From assembly GCA_009649675.1 (NCBI GenBank), contig WJPL01000002.1:620001-684000 (forward strand): a stretch of DNA of 64,000 bases. The letters are read 5' to 3'. Positions 56,853 through 64,000 of this stretch are shown piece by piece. Positions within the stretch are counted from its first letter, which is position 1, and each line of letters opens with the position of its first letter. Under the pieces are notes generated by a model. It saw only the letters and a program-made list of their open reading frames with translations, was not told the DNA's origin and made no database searches. Source of the DNA: Alphaproteobacteria bacterium HT1-32. GTDB taxonomy: Bacteria > Pseudomonadota > Alphaproteobacteria > Rhodospirillales > HT1-32. The position numbers were made by a program, and so were the translations under genes.

Positions 56853-57602
56853 ATGATTTTTCGACCTGGCCTGATGGCCGCGATGCTTTTCACGCTGGTT
56901 TCGGTTTCACCGTTCAGTCTGGCGCAGGCTGACACGCTGACCGATGATCAGCGCAAGGAAATAGAATCGCTGGTTGAGAAGTATATTCTGGATAACCCGG
57001 GCATTGTCATGCGTGCGATCGAGAAGCTTCGCGAACAGCAGCGCCAGGCTGAAGAACAGCAGCGCATGAGCGCAATTTCCGGCAGCGGAAATGACCTTCG
57101 TTCGGATCCGATTACGCCGCCGGGCGGCAATCCGGATGGTGAGGTAACGGTTGTTGAATTCTTCGACTACAATTGCGGTTATTGTAAGCGTGTGTCACCG
57201 ACCGTTGCTGCCCTGATTGAAGGCAACAGGGATGTGAAGGTGATCTACAAGGAATTTCCGATTCTGGGTGATGCCTCGATTGAAGCGGCAAAGGGAGCCA
57301 TGGCGGCTGTCCGGCAGGGTAAATACCATGAAATGCATGAGGGCCTGATGAATCATCGTGGCCGGGTAACCGCAGCAACCGTGATGTCGGTCGCGAAAGC
57401 TCTGGGACTGGATACCGAGCAGCTTGACCGGGACATGAAGGACCCTGAAATACAGAGTGCCATTGAACGTAATTATGCCCTGGCCCAGAATCTCGGCATT
57501 ACCGGAACACCGGCTTTTGTCATCGGCAACAAGCTGGTCCCCGGTGCCGCAAGCCTTGAGACACTGGAAGAACTCGTAAAGGAAGTCCGCAAGGGAAGCT
57601 GA
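56853..57602 (+). CDS. DsbA-family thiol-disulfide oxidoreductase
   Basis: Periplasmic thioredoxin-fold oxidoreductase of 249 residues. A signal peptide (MAAMLFTLVSVSPFSLAQA) is followed by an N-terminal helical extension rich in Gln and Arg (EKLREQQRQAEEQQR). The DsbA-like domain has the redox motif CGYC in VEFFDYNCGYCKRVSP and the cis-Pro loop ITGTPAFVIG. The extension resembles Com1/BdbD-like or ScsC-like proteins, which can oligomerise and shuffle disulfides. Function as oxidase or isomerase is not determined. Confidence 0.9.
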   Translation: MIFRPGLMAAMLFTLVSVSPFSLAQADTLTDDQRKEIESLVEKYILDNPGIVMRAIEKLREQQRQAEEQQRMSAISGSGNDLRSDPITPPGGNPDGEVTVVEFFDYNCGYCKRVSPTVAALIEGNRDVKVIYKEFPILGDASIEAAKGAMAAVRQGKYHEMHEGLMNHRGRVTAATVMSVAKALGLDTEQLDRDMKDPEIQSAIERNYALAQNLGITGTPAFVIGNKLVPGAASLETLEELVKEVRKGS

Positions 57603-57642
57603 CCGCCAGCGGCAGGTTTTCTGTTGTCCCGGTGGGGAAGTC

Positions 57643-57706
57643 ACGCCGCCGGAGACAACACTTCCCTCGTTCGGAAACAGGGGGTAATGCTGATCTCCGG
57701 CGGCGT
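57643..57706. terminator. Long-loop inverted repeat between dsbA-like and ornithine decarboxylase genes
   Basis: ACGCCGCCGGAGA (57643-57655) and TCTCCGGCGGCGT (57694-57706) are perfect 13-base inverted copies with a 38-base loop. They lie between two convergent stop codons, so they may terminate or separate both transcripts. The long loop and absence of a T-run make a simple intrinsic terminator uncertain. Confidence 0.5.
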
Positions 57707-57711
57707 TATGA

Positions 57712-58842
57712 TCAGATGTAGTATGCCCGCAACGGCGGGAAGCCATTGAAGTTTACGGCCGAGTAACTGGTCGTATAGGCACCGGTGCTCAGCAACTGGA
57801 TATGGTCACCGACTTCGAGTGCCTTCGGCAGGCGATAGCCACATTTCTCGTACATGATATCTGCACCGTCACAGGTTGGGCCTGCAATTGCGACGAGCCC
57901 GTCCGGTTTACCGTCATGCGGGGTGCGGATTCTGTATTTGATCGCTTCGCCCATGGTTTCTGCAAGTCCGCCGAACAGGCCGATATCCAGATAAACCCAG
58001 CGGGTTTCGTCCTCGTAGCTTTTGGTCGAGATCAGGACGACTTCACTGTCGATCAGCCCGGCGTCGCCCGGTATGGAGCGGCCCGGTTCAACAATGATAT
58101 GCGGCAGATCATTACCGAAATGATTGGTCATCGCGGCCATGATGGCGTGGGCATAATCATCAATCGTCGGGATGGCAGTCCGGTATTGCGCCGGGAAACC
58201 GCCGCCCAGATTGACCATTTTCAGGTTGATGCCTGCTTCACGCAGACCGGTAAAGACCATTGCGGTCTTGCCGATAGCGATGTCCCACTGGCTGAGGTCG
58301 GTTTGCTGGCTGCCGATATGGAAGCTGATTCCATAGGGCTCAAGGCCAAGATCCCGGGCTTTCACCATCAGGTCTTTTGCCATATCGGTTTCGCATCCGA
58401 ACTTGCGGGAAAGCGGCCAGTCGGCCCCCTGATTCGAAATCAGCAGGCGGCAGAAAACCCGTGAACCCGGTGCATGTTCGGCCAGCTTCAGCAATTCAGC
58501 TTCACTGTCGAAAGCGAACAGGCGGACACCACGATCATAAGCCCGGGCGATATCCCGCGCTTTCTTGATCGTGTTACCATAGGAAATGTTTTCCGGCAGG
58601 GCACCAGCGGCAAGGCAGCTGTCAATTTCATGAATGCTTGCCGTATCAAAGCAGGACCCCAGCGCAATCAGGCGCTGCAAAATGGGTTCTGCCGGATTCG
58701 CTTTTACGGCATAGAAAATTTGTGCGACCGGCAATGCGTCACGCAATCCGACATAGTTTGCCTCGACCACGTCGAGATCAACTACCAGGAATGGTGTTGC
58801 GGGTTTTTCGTTCTTCAGGAAGTCTTCAATCTTCGGTGTCAT
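57712..58842 (-). CDS. Ornithine (or lysine/ornithine) decarboxylase, fold-type III
   Basis: PLP enzyme of the eukaryotic-type ornithine decarboxylase family, 376 residues, that makes putrescine. The PLP Lys is Lys47 in IFYAVKANPAEPIL. SFHIGSQQTD, NLGGGFPAQY and EPGRSIPGDAG bind the cofactor phosphate. The active-site Cys is in AGPTCDGADIMYE, and YTTSYSAVNFNGF closes the site. Specificity for ornithine over lysine is inferred from close resemblance to the alphaproteobacterial enzymes. The start is preceded by a hairpin that covers GGGAGA, the ribosome binding site. Confidence 0.92.
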   Translation of the reverse strand: MTPKIEDFLKNEKPATPFLVVDLDVVEANYVGLRDALPVAQIFYAVKANPAEPILQRLIALGSCFDTASIHEIDSCLAAGALPENISYGNTIKKARDIARAYDRGVRLFAFDSEAELLKLAEHAPGSRVFCRLLISNQGADWPLSRKFGCETDMAKDLMVKARDLGLEPYGISFHIGSQQTDLSQWDIAIGKTAMVFTGLREAGINLKMVNLGGGFPAQYRTAIPTIDDYAHAIMAAMTNHFGNDLPHIIVEPGRSIPGDAGLIDSEVVLISTKSYEDETRWVYLDIGLFGGLAETMGEAIKYRIRTPHDGKPDGLVAIAGPTCDGADIMYEKCGYRLPKALEVGDHIQLLSTGAYTTSYSAVNFNGFPPLRAYYI

Positions 58843-58878
58843 CGCAATTCTCCCAGTTACATCCGAGAAAGAATTGCG
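58843..58878 (-). promoter_or_regulatory. Hairpin sequestering the ornithine decarboxylase ribosome binding site
   Basis: On the minus strand, CGCAATTCT (58878-58870) pairs perfectly with AGAATTGCG (58851-58843), and the stem can extend through two G-U pairs and one G-C. The 3' arm contains GGGAGA and ends at the base before the ATG at 58842. Folding would block ribosome binding, a layout typical of translational control. Confidence 0.68.
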
Positions 58879-58985
58879 TCGTTACGTAAACACACCGGTA
58901 ATCCCGGAGGCCAGAGGCACGTGCGCAGAATTTAGAGCGGCGGAAACTATCTAAGGTCGTGTTACGATGCAATGGATTTCTCCAG
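58843..58985 (-). ncRNA. Candidate speF-type leader RNA of the ornithine decarboxylase gene
   Basis: A long leader lies upstream of the decarboxylase on the minus strand. Alphaproteobacterial ornithine decarboxylase genes are known to carry the conserved speF motif in this position. Visible structure includes CCGG-GATTA-CCGG and a repeated CGTAAC, and ends in the hairpin that hides the ribosome binding site. I infer a speF-type element from gene identity, class and structure; I did not match it to the model, and the left boundary is a guess. Confidence 0.45.
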
Positions 58986-59084
58986 ATTTTTTTGTTTGTC
59001 GCTGATTTGAAATACTCCGTTTATGTGACAGCGTTGCGATACAGGGGGAAGTGGGTTAACCAGTCTCACTAATCAAGACTAAGG

Positions 59085-59552
59085 ATGATGGTCGTGCCAC
59101 GGGTACTTGTTCTGAACGGACCTAATCTGAACCTGCTCGGACTTCGCGAGCCCGGGATCTATGGCGGTAAATCGCTGCCGGATATCGAGGCCGATTGCCG
59201 GGCGCATGGCAGAAAGGTCGGGCTTGATATCGACTTTCGTCAAACGAATCACGAAGGTGTTCTGGTTGACTGGTTGCAGGAACTGGCGGGCGACAAGGAC
59301 GGTGCGGTGCTGAATGCCGGCGCTTACACGCATACGTCGGTTGCGATCCATGATGCGATTCGTGCCGTGGCGAAGCCGGTTATCGAAGTACATATATCGA
59401 ATGTACATGCGCGAGAGACATTTCGCCATCACAGCTATATATCTGGTGCGTCGGCAGGCGTACTCGCCGGGTTCGGACCCTTCGGCTACATCATGGCACT
59501 CGACGCCATGGCACATATCCTTCTAACGGGGACAAAGACAGCGTCAGCATGA
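59085..59552 (+). CDS. aroQ: 3-dehydroquinate dehydratase, type II
   Basis: Converts 3-dehydroquinate to 3-dehydroshikimate in the shikimate pathway. The 155-residue protein has the conserved VLVLNGPNLNLLGLREPGIYG (catalytic Tyr at its end), RQTNHEGVLVDWLQ, the NAGAYTHTSVAIHDAI loop and VEVHISN-like IEVHISNVHARETFRHHS (catalytic His). The start is ATG 59085 or 59088, behind AAGG. Its stop overlaps the accB start by 4 bases (ATGA), giving the aroQ-accB-accC operon known in many Proteobacteria. Confidence 0.96.
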   Translation: MMVVPRVLVLNGPNLNLLGLREPGIYGGKSLPDIEADCRAHGRKVGLDIDFRQTNHEGVLVDWLQELAGDKDGAVLNAGAYTHTSVAIHDAIRAVAKPVIEVHISNVHARETFRHHSYISGASAGVLAGFGPFGYIMALDAMAHILLTGTKTASA

Positions 59553-60007
59553 GTAAAAAAGATATCAATGAAGAAGCCATTCATCGCCTTGCAGCGTTGC
59601 TGGATGAGCATGAACTGACCGAAATCGAATACGAGGACGAGGATTTCTCGATCAAGGTTCGTCGGGAGCCTGCACCGGTTATTGCTGGTGGCATGCATGC
59701 CCAGCCAGCCACCTATGCAGCACCGGTGCAGATGCCTTCTGACCCTGCAGCGCCTGTGAAGGCTGCTCCGGCAGGGGATCCGGTATCGTCGCCAATGGTC
59801 GGTGTGATCTATCGCCGGGCAGAACCGGGAGCACCGGAATTCTGCAAGGTTGGCGACCAGGTGTCAGAAGGTGACACGCTGTTCCTGATCGAAGCGATGA
59901 AGACCTTTAACCCGGTTCGTGCACCGCGCAGCGGCAAAGTCGTCAGCATTCTTGTCGATGATGGCTCCGCGGTCGAGTTCGGCGAACTTCTGCTGACCCT
60001 CGAATGA
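59549..60007 (+). CDS. accB: Biotin carboxyl carrier protein of acetyl-CoA carboxylase
   Basis: Carries biotin between the carboxylase and carboxyltransferase of acetyl-CoA carboxylase, the first step of fatty acid synthesis. The 152-residue protein has an acidic N-terminal region (EYEDEDFSIKVRRE), an Ala/Pro-rich linker and a C-terminal biotinyl domain. The biotin Lys is in IEAMKTFNPVRAPRSGKV, where many homologues have EAMKMMN or EAMKTMN. It lies directly before accC (13-base gap). Confidence 0.95.
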   Translation: MSKKDINEEAIHRLAALLDEHELTEIEYEDEDFSIKVRREPAPVIAGGMHAQPATYAAPVQMPSDPAAPVKAAPAGDPVSSPMVGVIYRRAEPGAPEFCKVGDQVSEGDTLFLIEAMKTFNPVRAPRSGKVVSILVDDGSAVEFGELLLTLE

Positions 60008-60020
60008 TCCGGGCCTGAGC

Positions 60021-61373
60021 ATGTTCGATAAGGTCCTCATTGCGAATCGTGGCGAGATCGCACTTCGTATCCTGCGTGCCTGTAAGGAAATGGGCATCCG
60101 AACCGTCGCTGTTCATTCGACAGCTGACTCGACGGCGATGCATGTGCGTCTGGCTGATGAAGCGGTCTGTATTGGTCCGCCTGCCGCAAAACTCAGCTAT
60201 CTGAACATGCCGGCAATTCTGACGGCGGCCATGGTGACAGGGGCTGATGCCATTCATCCCGGTTACGGGTTCCTGTCGGAAAACGCCGATTTTGCACAGA
60301 TGGTCGAAGATCACGGCATTGCCTTCATCGGGCCGACTGCTGAACATATCCGCCGGATGGGTGACAAGGTTGAGGCCAAGAAAACAGCGGAAGCTCTCGG
60401 TATTCCGGTGGTGCCGGGGTCGCCCGGCGAAGTGACCTCGGTTGAGGAAGCGGAACGTCTTGGGGCTGAAATGGGCTATCCCGTTCTGGTCAAGGCGGCA
60501 GCTGGTGGTGGCGGCCGCGGTATGAAAGTGGTGCCCAACGCCAGCGAGATGGCGAGTGCCTTCCAGACCACCCGTAAAGAAGCAGAAGCCGCCTTTGGCA
60601 GCGCCGCCGTCTATATCGAAAAATTCCTCGGTCAGCCGCGGCATATCGAAATTCAGGTATTGTGTGACCATCACGGCAATGCGGTGCATCTGGGTGAGCG
60701 CGACTGTTCACTTCAGCGTCGTCACCAGAAGGTGCTGGAAGAGGCGCCTTCACCGGCCCTCAATGCAGAGCAGAGAGCCAGAATCGGCGATACGGTTGCC
60801 GCGGCGATGCGAAAGATGGGTTATCGCGGTGTCGGCACAATCGAATTTCTGTACGAGAACGGCGAGTTCTTCTTTATCGAGATGAACACCCGTTTGCAGG
60901 TTGAGCATCCGGTAACCGAAGCCGTGACCGGGCTTGATCTGGTGCGCGAGCAGATTCGCGTCGCGACCGGTGCTCCGCTTGGCTACACTCAGGCTGATAT
61001 CGTCATTCAGGGCCATGCCATTGAATGCCGGATCAATGCTGAGAATCCCGATACCTTTGCCCCGTCACCGGGAACCATCGGCGAATATCACGCGCCGGGT
61101 GGCCTTGGCGTTCGTGTCGATTCGGGTATCTATTCCGGTTATTCGATCCCGCCGCATTATGACAGCATGGTGGCGAAGCTTATCGTTTCCGGTCGGACGC
61201 GAAATGAATGCCTGATGCGGTTGCGGCGCTCGCTTGACGAGTATGTGATCGGCGGTATCCAGACAACGATACCCCTGCATCAGCGTCTTGTGCAAAATCC
61301 CGACTTCCAGAATGGCGAATATGATATTCGCTGGCTGGAGCATTTTGTCGGGCTGTCAGCCTCACTCGGCTGA
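60021..61373 (+). CDS. accC: Acetyl-CoA carboxylase biotin carboxylase subunit
   Basis: ATP-dependent carboxylation of the biotin on AccB. The 450-residue ATP-grasp enzyme starts FDKVLIANRGEIALRILRA. It includes the glycine-rich loop KAAAGGGGRGMKVV, the active-site RDCSLQRRHQKVLEEAPSP and FIEMNTRLQVEHPVTEAVTG. Full length for the family. Last gene of the aroQ-accB-accC operon; accA and accD are not in the window. Confidence 0.97.
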   Translation: MFDKVLIANRGEIALRILRACKEMGIRTVAVHSTADSTAMHVRLADEAVCIGPPAAKLSYLNMPAILTAAMVTGADAIHPGYGFLSENADFAQMVEDHGIAFIGPTAEHIRRMGDKVEAKKTAEALGIPVVPGSPGEVTSVEEAERLGAEMGYPVLVKAAAGGGGRGMKVVPNASEMASAFQTTRKEAEAAFGSAAVYIEKFLGQPRHIEIQVLCDHHGNAVHLGERDCSLQRRHQKVLEEAPSPALNAEQRARIGDTVAAAMRKMGYRGVGTIEFLYENGEFFFIEMNTRLQVEHPVTEAVTGLDLVREQIRVATGAPLGYTQADIVIQGHAIECRINAENPDTFAPSPGTIGEYHAPGGLGVRVDSGIYSGYSIPPHYDSMVAKLIVSGRTRNECLMRLRRSLDEYVIGGIQTTIPLHQRLVQNPDFQNGEYDIRWLEHFVGLSASLG

Positions 61374-61429
61374 GGAATCCCGTGTCATTGCTGTAACAGG
61401 GAGCACGCCGGTCTGGCGTGACATGAGGC

Positions 61430-62437
61430 ATGTTCCGTTCCTTTTTTCTGGACCGTCGCTGGGCATTGTGGTCCTGGATTGGTGGGGCCGTGATCATCTT
61501 TGTGACCTGGTACAAGGTCGAACTGGATGTGGAGATCAACGAATGGTTCGGCAGTTTCTATGACATCATTCAGAAAGCACTGGGAACACCCGGCGCCATC
61601 ACGGCAGGAGAATATTATCTTCAGCTCGCCACCTTCGGAAAAATTGCCGGGCTCTATATTCTGATTGCAGTGCTGATCGAATTCTTCACGAAGCACTGGA
61701 TCTTCCGCTGGCGAACAGCGATGAACAATTTCTACATGTCGCACTGGCAGTATCTTCGTCATATCGAAGGGGCCTCACAGCGCGTGCAGGAAGATACGAT
61801 GCGTTTCGCCCGGATCATGGAAGGGCTGGGCATCAGTTTTGTCCGCAGCATCCTGACCCTGATCGCTTTCCTGCCGATTCTGTGGGAACTGTCAAAGAAA
61901 GTCACTGAACTGCCGGTTATCGGGCATGTCGATCATGCGCTGATCTATGTCGCCATCCTGTTCGCTATTGGCGGCACTGTGCTGCTGGCGGTTGTCGGGG
62001 TGAAGCTGCCGGGGCTGGAATTCAACAACCAGAAAGTCGAGGCCGCATATCGCAAGGAACTGGTATTTGGCGAGGACAATGCGGAACGCGCAGATCCGCC
62101 AACGGTCCGGGACTTGTTCGGAAATGTCAGGAAAAACTATTTCCGGCTGTTCTTTCACTACATGTATTTCGATGTCGCAAAATGGTCCTACCTGCAATTC
62201 GGCGTTCTGGTGCCTTATGTTGCACTTGGCCCGACCATCATTGCCGGGGCTTTTACCCTCGGGGTGATGCAGCAGATCATCCGGGCATTCGGCCGCGTCG
62301 AATCATCTTTCCAGTTTCTGGTGAACAGCTGGACGACGATTGTTGAACTGCTGTCCGTCTACAAGCGCCTGCGTGCCTTTGAAGCGGAAATCAACGCAGG
62401 CGTTCGTGCTGACCCGGCCTATATGGACGCCGACTGA
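61430..62437 (+). CDS. SbmA/BacA-family peptide transporter
   Basis: Inner-membrane protein of 335 residues in the SbmA/BacA family, which imports peptides such as Bac7, microcin B17 and host defensins and, in Rhizobium, is needed for bacteroid survival. Conserved elements are NEWFGSFYDIIQKAL near the N-terminus, RWRTAMNNFYMSHW, EGASQRVQEDTMRFA, LEFNNQKVEAAYRKELVFGE and FRVESSFQ-like GRVESSFQFLVNSWTTI. About seven to eight hydrophobic segments. It is shorter than E. coli SbmA (406 residues). It follows accC by 56 bases. Confidence 0.88.
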   Translation: MFRSFFLDRRWALWSWIGGAVIIFVTWYKVELDVEINEWFGSFYDIIQKALGTPGAITAGEYYLQLATFGKIAGLYILIAVLIEFFTKHWIFRWRTAMNNFYMSHWQYLRHIEGASQRVQEDTMRFARIMEGLGISFVRSILTLIAFLPILWELSKKVTELPVIGHVDHALIYVAILFAIGGTVLLAVVGVKLPGLEFNNQKVEAAYRKELVFGEDNAERADPPTVRDLFGNVRKNYFRLFFHYMYFDVAKWSYLQFGVLVPYVALGPTIIAGAFTLGVMQQIIRAFGRVESSFQFLVNSWTTIVELLSVYKRLRAFEAEINAGVRADPAYMDAD

Positions 62438-62453
62438 TATTTGGTCGCAGATA

Positions 62454-63179
62454 TCAGCCAAAGACCCGGCTGGCGAATTCCGGATAGGTTTCCGCGATTT
62501 CATCGGCAACCTGTCCGCGCAGCAGGCTCAGGCTGTCGTTATCCGGCAGGGAGGTAGGAGGCACATCTTTGCCGTGATCGAAGGTGAAACCGGTGGCTTC
62601 CCGGATACTGTCGATGCTTTCTCCCTCATGCAGGCTGGCAAGCCGGAAGCGGCGCTCTGTCTTGTCGAAGTTGAAGACACAGCGGCCGGTGACCAGCGCA
62701 TAGGGGCCGCCGGTCCGGTAAGTGCCGGATTCGCTGACGCCGGGGGCAGAAATGAAGTCGACCTTTGGAACGAAAACCCGGGGGGTATGTTCCTCGCGGA
62801 ACAGGATGACCCGCGGAATCAGGAAATACAGATAGGTTGATCCGAACGAGCCGTTCCAGCGCACATCAAGCGACGGATAATCACCGACCCCGACAAGGTT
62901 GATATTGGCTTCCCCGTCAATCTGGCCGCCTGAGAGGAAAAAAGCGTCGATGCGACCCTGTGCGGCGCAATCGAACAGTTCCTTGCCGCCATCAGTGAAG
63001 GGGTTGTGGGTCTGACTGCCAAGCAGGCTGACGCGCAACCGGCCTTTTGACCGGGCGCGGGCCAGCAGGGCTGCGGCCCCCGGTATCGGCGACAGGGCGC
63101 CAACGGCAACATGGTTGAGATCCTGCAGCATATCGGCAATGACCGAGATCAGCAGCTCTTCGCGGCGAATCTCACTCAT
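62454..63179 (-). CDS. CoA-transferase, subunit B (GctB-like)
   Basis: Second subunit of a family I CoA-transferase, 241 residues. The stretches VGVGDYPSLDVRWNGSFGST and FISAPGVSESGTYRTGGPYA match GctB/IpdB-type proteins of the glutaconate CoA-transferase group. The chain begins SEIRREELLISVIADMLQD. These heterodimers transfer CoA between acids or, as in IpdAB of actinobacteria, open rings during steroid side-product degradation. The substrate here is unknown. It overlaps subunit A by 4 bases. Confidence 0.85.
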   Translation of the reverse strand: MSEIRREELLISVIADMLQDLNHVAVGALSPIPGAAALLARARSKGRLRVSLLGSQTHNPFTDGGKELFDCAAQGRIDAFFLSGGQIDGEANINLVGVGDYPSLDVRWNGSFGSTYLYFLIPRVILFREEHTPRVFVPKVDFISAPGVSESGTYRTGGPYALVTGRCVFNFDKTERRFRLASLHEGESIDSIREATGFTFDHGKDVPPTSLPDNDSLSLLRGQVADEIAETYPEFASRVFG

Positions 63180-63997
63180 GCGGCTGCCGGTGCGGTCAGA
63201 ATATGTTGCTGCATGTAATCTGCGAATCCGTCTTCGGTACGGGCCATTGCTGCATAATCAGCGAGATGCGTATGATCCGGCGGATAACATCCGGGCAGGC
63301 CAACCGGCCAGGCACCGTTTCGCGCCTCGGCAATGCCGGTGATATAGAGGCCCGGGATGGTGCCTGCCGCAATGACCGGGTCGGCAAGCAGGTCTTCGTC
63401 GACAATTTCCTCAACCGTCACAAGGGTCTGGCGAGCGGCATGTGCCATCAGCATGAGTTCCCGCCGGACACCGATCCAGACATTGCCGCGCTTGTCTGCC
63501 TTCGCCGCGTGGAAAAGGGCGACATCGGGCTGGATGGCGGGCAGGGCGACCAGCTTGTCATCCACTGTCGAAAACGGATTGTCCATCAGCTTCCAGTCCG
63601 GACGATGGGCAAGGATGTCGGAGCCGATCAGCCCCCGGAGCGGCAGGAAGGGAATACCTTTTTCCGCAGCCTGAAGACCGGCATGAATGGCCGGGCAGGT
63701 GGCATCACGCATCACAAGGTCACCGGCTTTGAAGGCTGCGACGAACCGGGGCGCGGCACCATATTCGCCAAGCGTCATGGCTGCGGCCTCAACCGCCTGA
63801 ACGCAATCAGCCCCGATCATCATATCAGCCTGAAACCCGCCACTGGGAACGCCAACAAGCCGCAGATCACGTGCGCCCCTGCGTATCAGGGCGCGGACAG
63901 CTTCCATGGCGCAGCCGCTGTAATCGGGCGGTATGGCCACCAGTGAGCCGTCAGGAATCGATTTGGCAATCTGTTCGATGGTCAGTGTCTGTGTCAT
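63176..63997 (-). CDS. CoA-transferase, subunit A (GctA-like)
   Basis: First subunit of the same family I CoA-transferase, 273 residues. Typical segments are IPDGSLVAIPPDYSGCAMEA, LVGVPSGGFQADMMIGADCV, LPLRGLIGSD and ALFHAAKADKRGNVWIG. The ATG at 63997 is 3 bases from the window end, so the reading frame is complete but its promoter lies outside. The 4-base overlap with subunit B shows an operon. Confidence 0.87.
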   Translation of the reverse strand: MTQTLTIEQIAKSIPDGSLVAIPPDYSGCAMEAVRALIRRGARDLRLVGVPSGGFQADMMIGADCVQAVEAAAMTLGEYGAAPRFVAAFKAGDLVMRDATCPAIHAGLQAAEKGIPFLPLRGLIGSDILAHRPDWKLMDNPFSTVDDKLVALPAIQPDVALFHAAKADKRGNVWIGVRRELMLMAHAARQTLVTVEEIVDEDLLADPVIAAGTIPGLYITGIAEARNGAWPVGLPGCYPPDHTHLADYAAMARTEDGFADYMQQHILTAPAAA

Positions 63998-64000
63998 TTC

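Overview
The window is about 57-58 percent G+C by eye (not computed) and densely coded. It looks like a chromosomal segment of a free-living, aerobic alphaproteobacterium, plausibly of the Rhodospirillales/Sneathiellales type. Markers of that class are MipZ, the complex I accessory subunit NDUFA12, a eukaryotic-type ornithine decarboxylase with a structured leader, a class II ribonucleotide reductase (NrdJ), DUF2155 and DUF6352 proteins, and the rne / amidase / mrcA / prfB neighbourhood. I see no rRNA, tRNA, insertion sequence, prophage or CRISPR array. Genus cannot be fixed from this sequence alone.

Layout, left to right. 0-7 kb: a small unknown protein, an LpxR-type lipid A deacylase, an acyl-CoA synthetase, RmuC, a DUF4139 protein and a SulP anion transporter. 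7.5-10 kb: the def-fmt-truA operon. 10-18.4 kb: FadH-type dienoyl-CoA reductase, AEC transporter, a TM1410/GH114-like secreted protein, an L-2-hydroxyglutarate-oxidase-like flavoprotein, a DUF3179 protein and a molybdopterin oxidoreductase. 18.4-20.7 kb: mipZ, a VWA-like protein and a membrane DnaJ-domain protein. 20.8-25 kb: a sugar-nucleotide operon (galU, ugd, phosphomannomutase/phosphoglucomutase, gamma-glutamylcyclotransferase fold protein). 25-30 kb: a D,D-carboxypeptidase with SPOR domain, a phasin with a PhaR-like operator, then clpS-clpA. 30-31.4 kb: an MFS transporter. 31.4-38 kb, all minus strand: nrdJ, a 74-residue unknown protein, an OAS/CD-NTase-like nucleotidyltransferase, RidA and a GNAT-fold protein. 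38-42 kb: DUF6352, NDUFA12, two tandem MCE (MlaD-like) proteins, DUF2155 and aat. 42-52 kb: prfB with its programmed frameshift, a soluble histidine kinase, mrcA, an amidase and divergent rne. 52-64 kb: an aminotransferase, an aberrant gamma-glutamyltransferase, a BepA-like protease, a DUF3047 lipoprotein, a DsbA-like protein, ornithine decarboxylase, aroQ-accB-accC, an SbmA/BacA-like transporter and a two-subunit CoA-transferase.

Several genes fit together. ClpS, ClpA and Aat form the bacterial N-degron route. Def, Fmt and PrfB act in translation initiation and termination. MrcA, the amidase and the D,D-carboxypeptidase remodel peptidoglycan. AccB and AccC are two parts of acetyl-CoA carboxylase. 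The phasin coats polyhydroxyalkanoate granules. LpxR-like, MCE and DUF2155 proteins act at the envelope.

The most interesting unexplained unit is the tight pair at 33196-34383. It has a three-repeat 74-residue protein that starts with GTG and ends 3 bases before an oligoadenylate-synthetase-like nucleotidyltransferase. The pair lies 34 bases behind nrdJ and has no recognisable CBASS effector. Other points worth a look are the gamma-glutamyltransferase homologue lacking the catalytic threonine, a hairpin that buries the ribosome binding site of the ornithine decarboxylase gene, the phasin promoter flanked by TGCA palindromes, the MFS gene with no ordinary start codon for its first helix, and the histidine kinase placed inside the mrcA-prfB neighbourhood.
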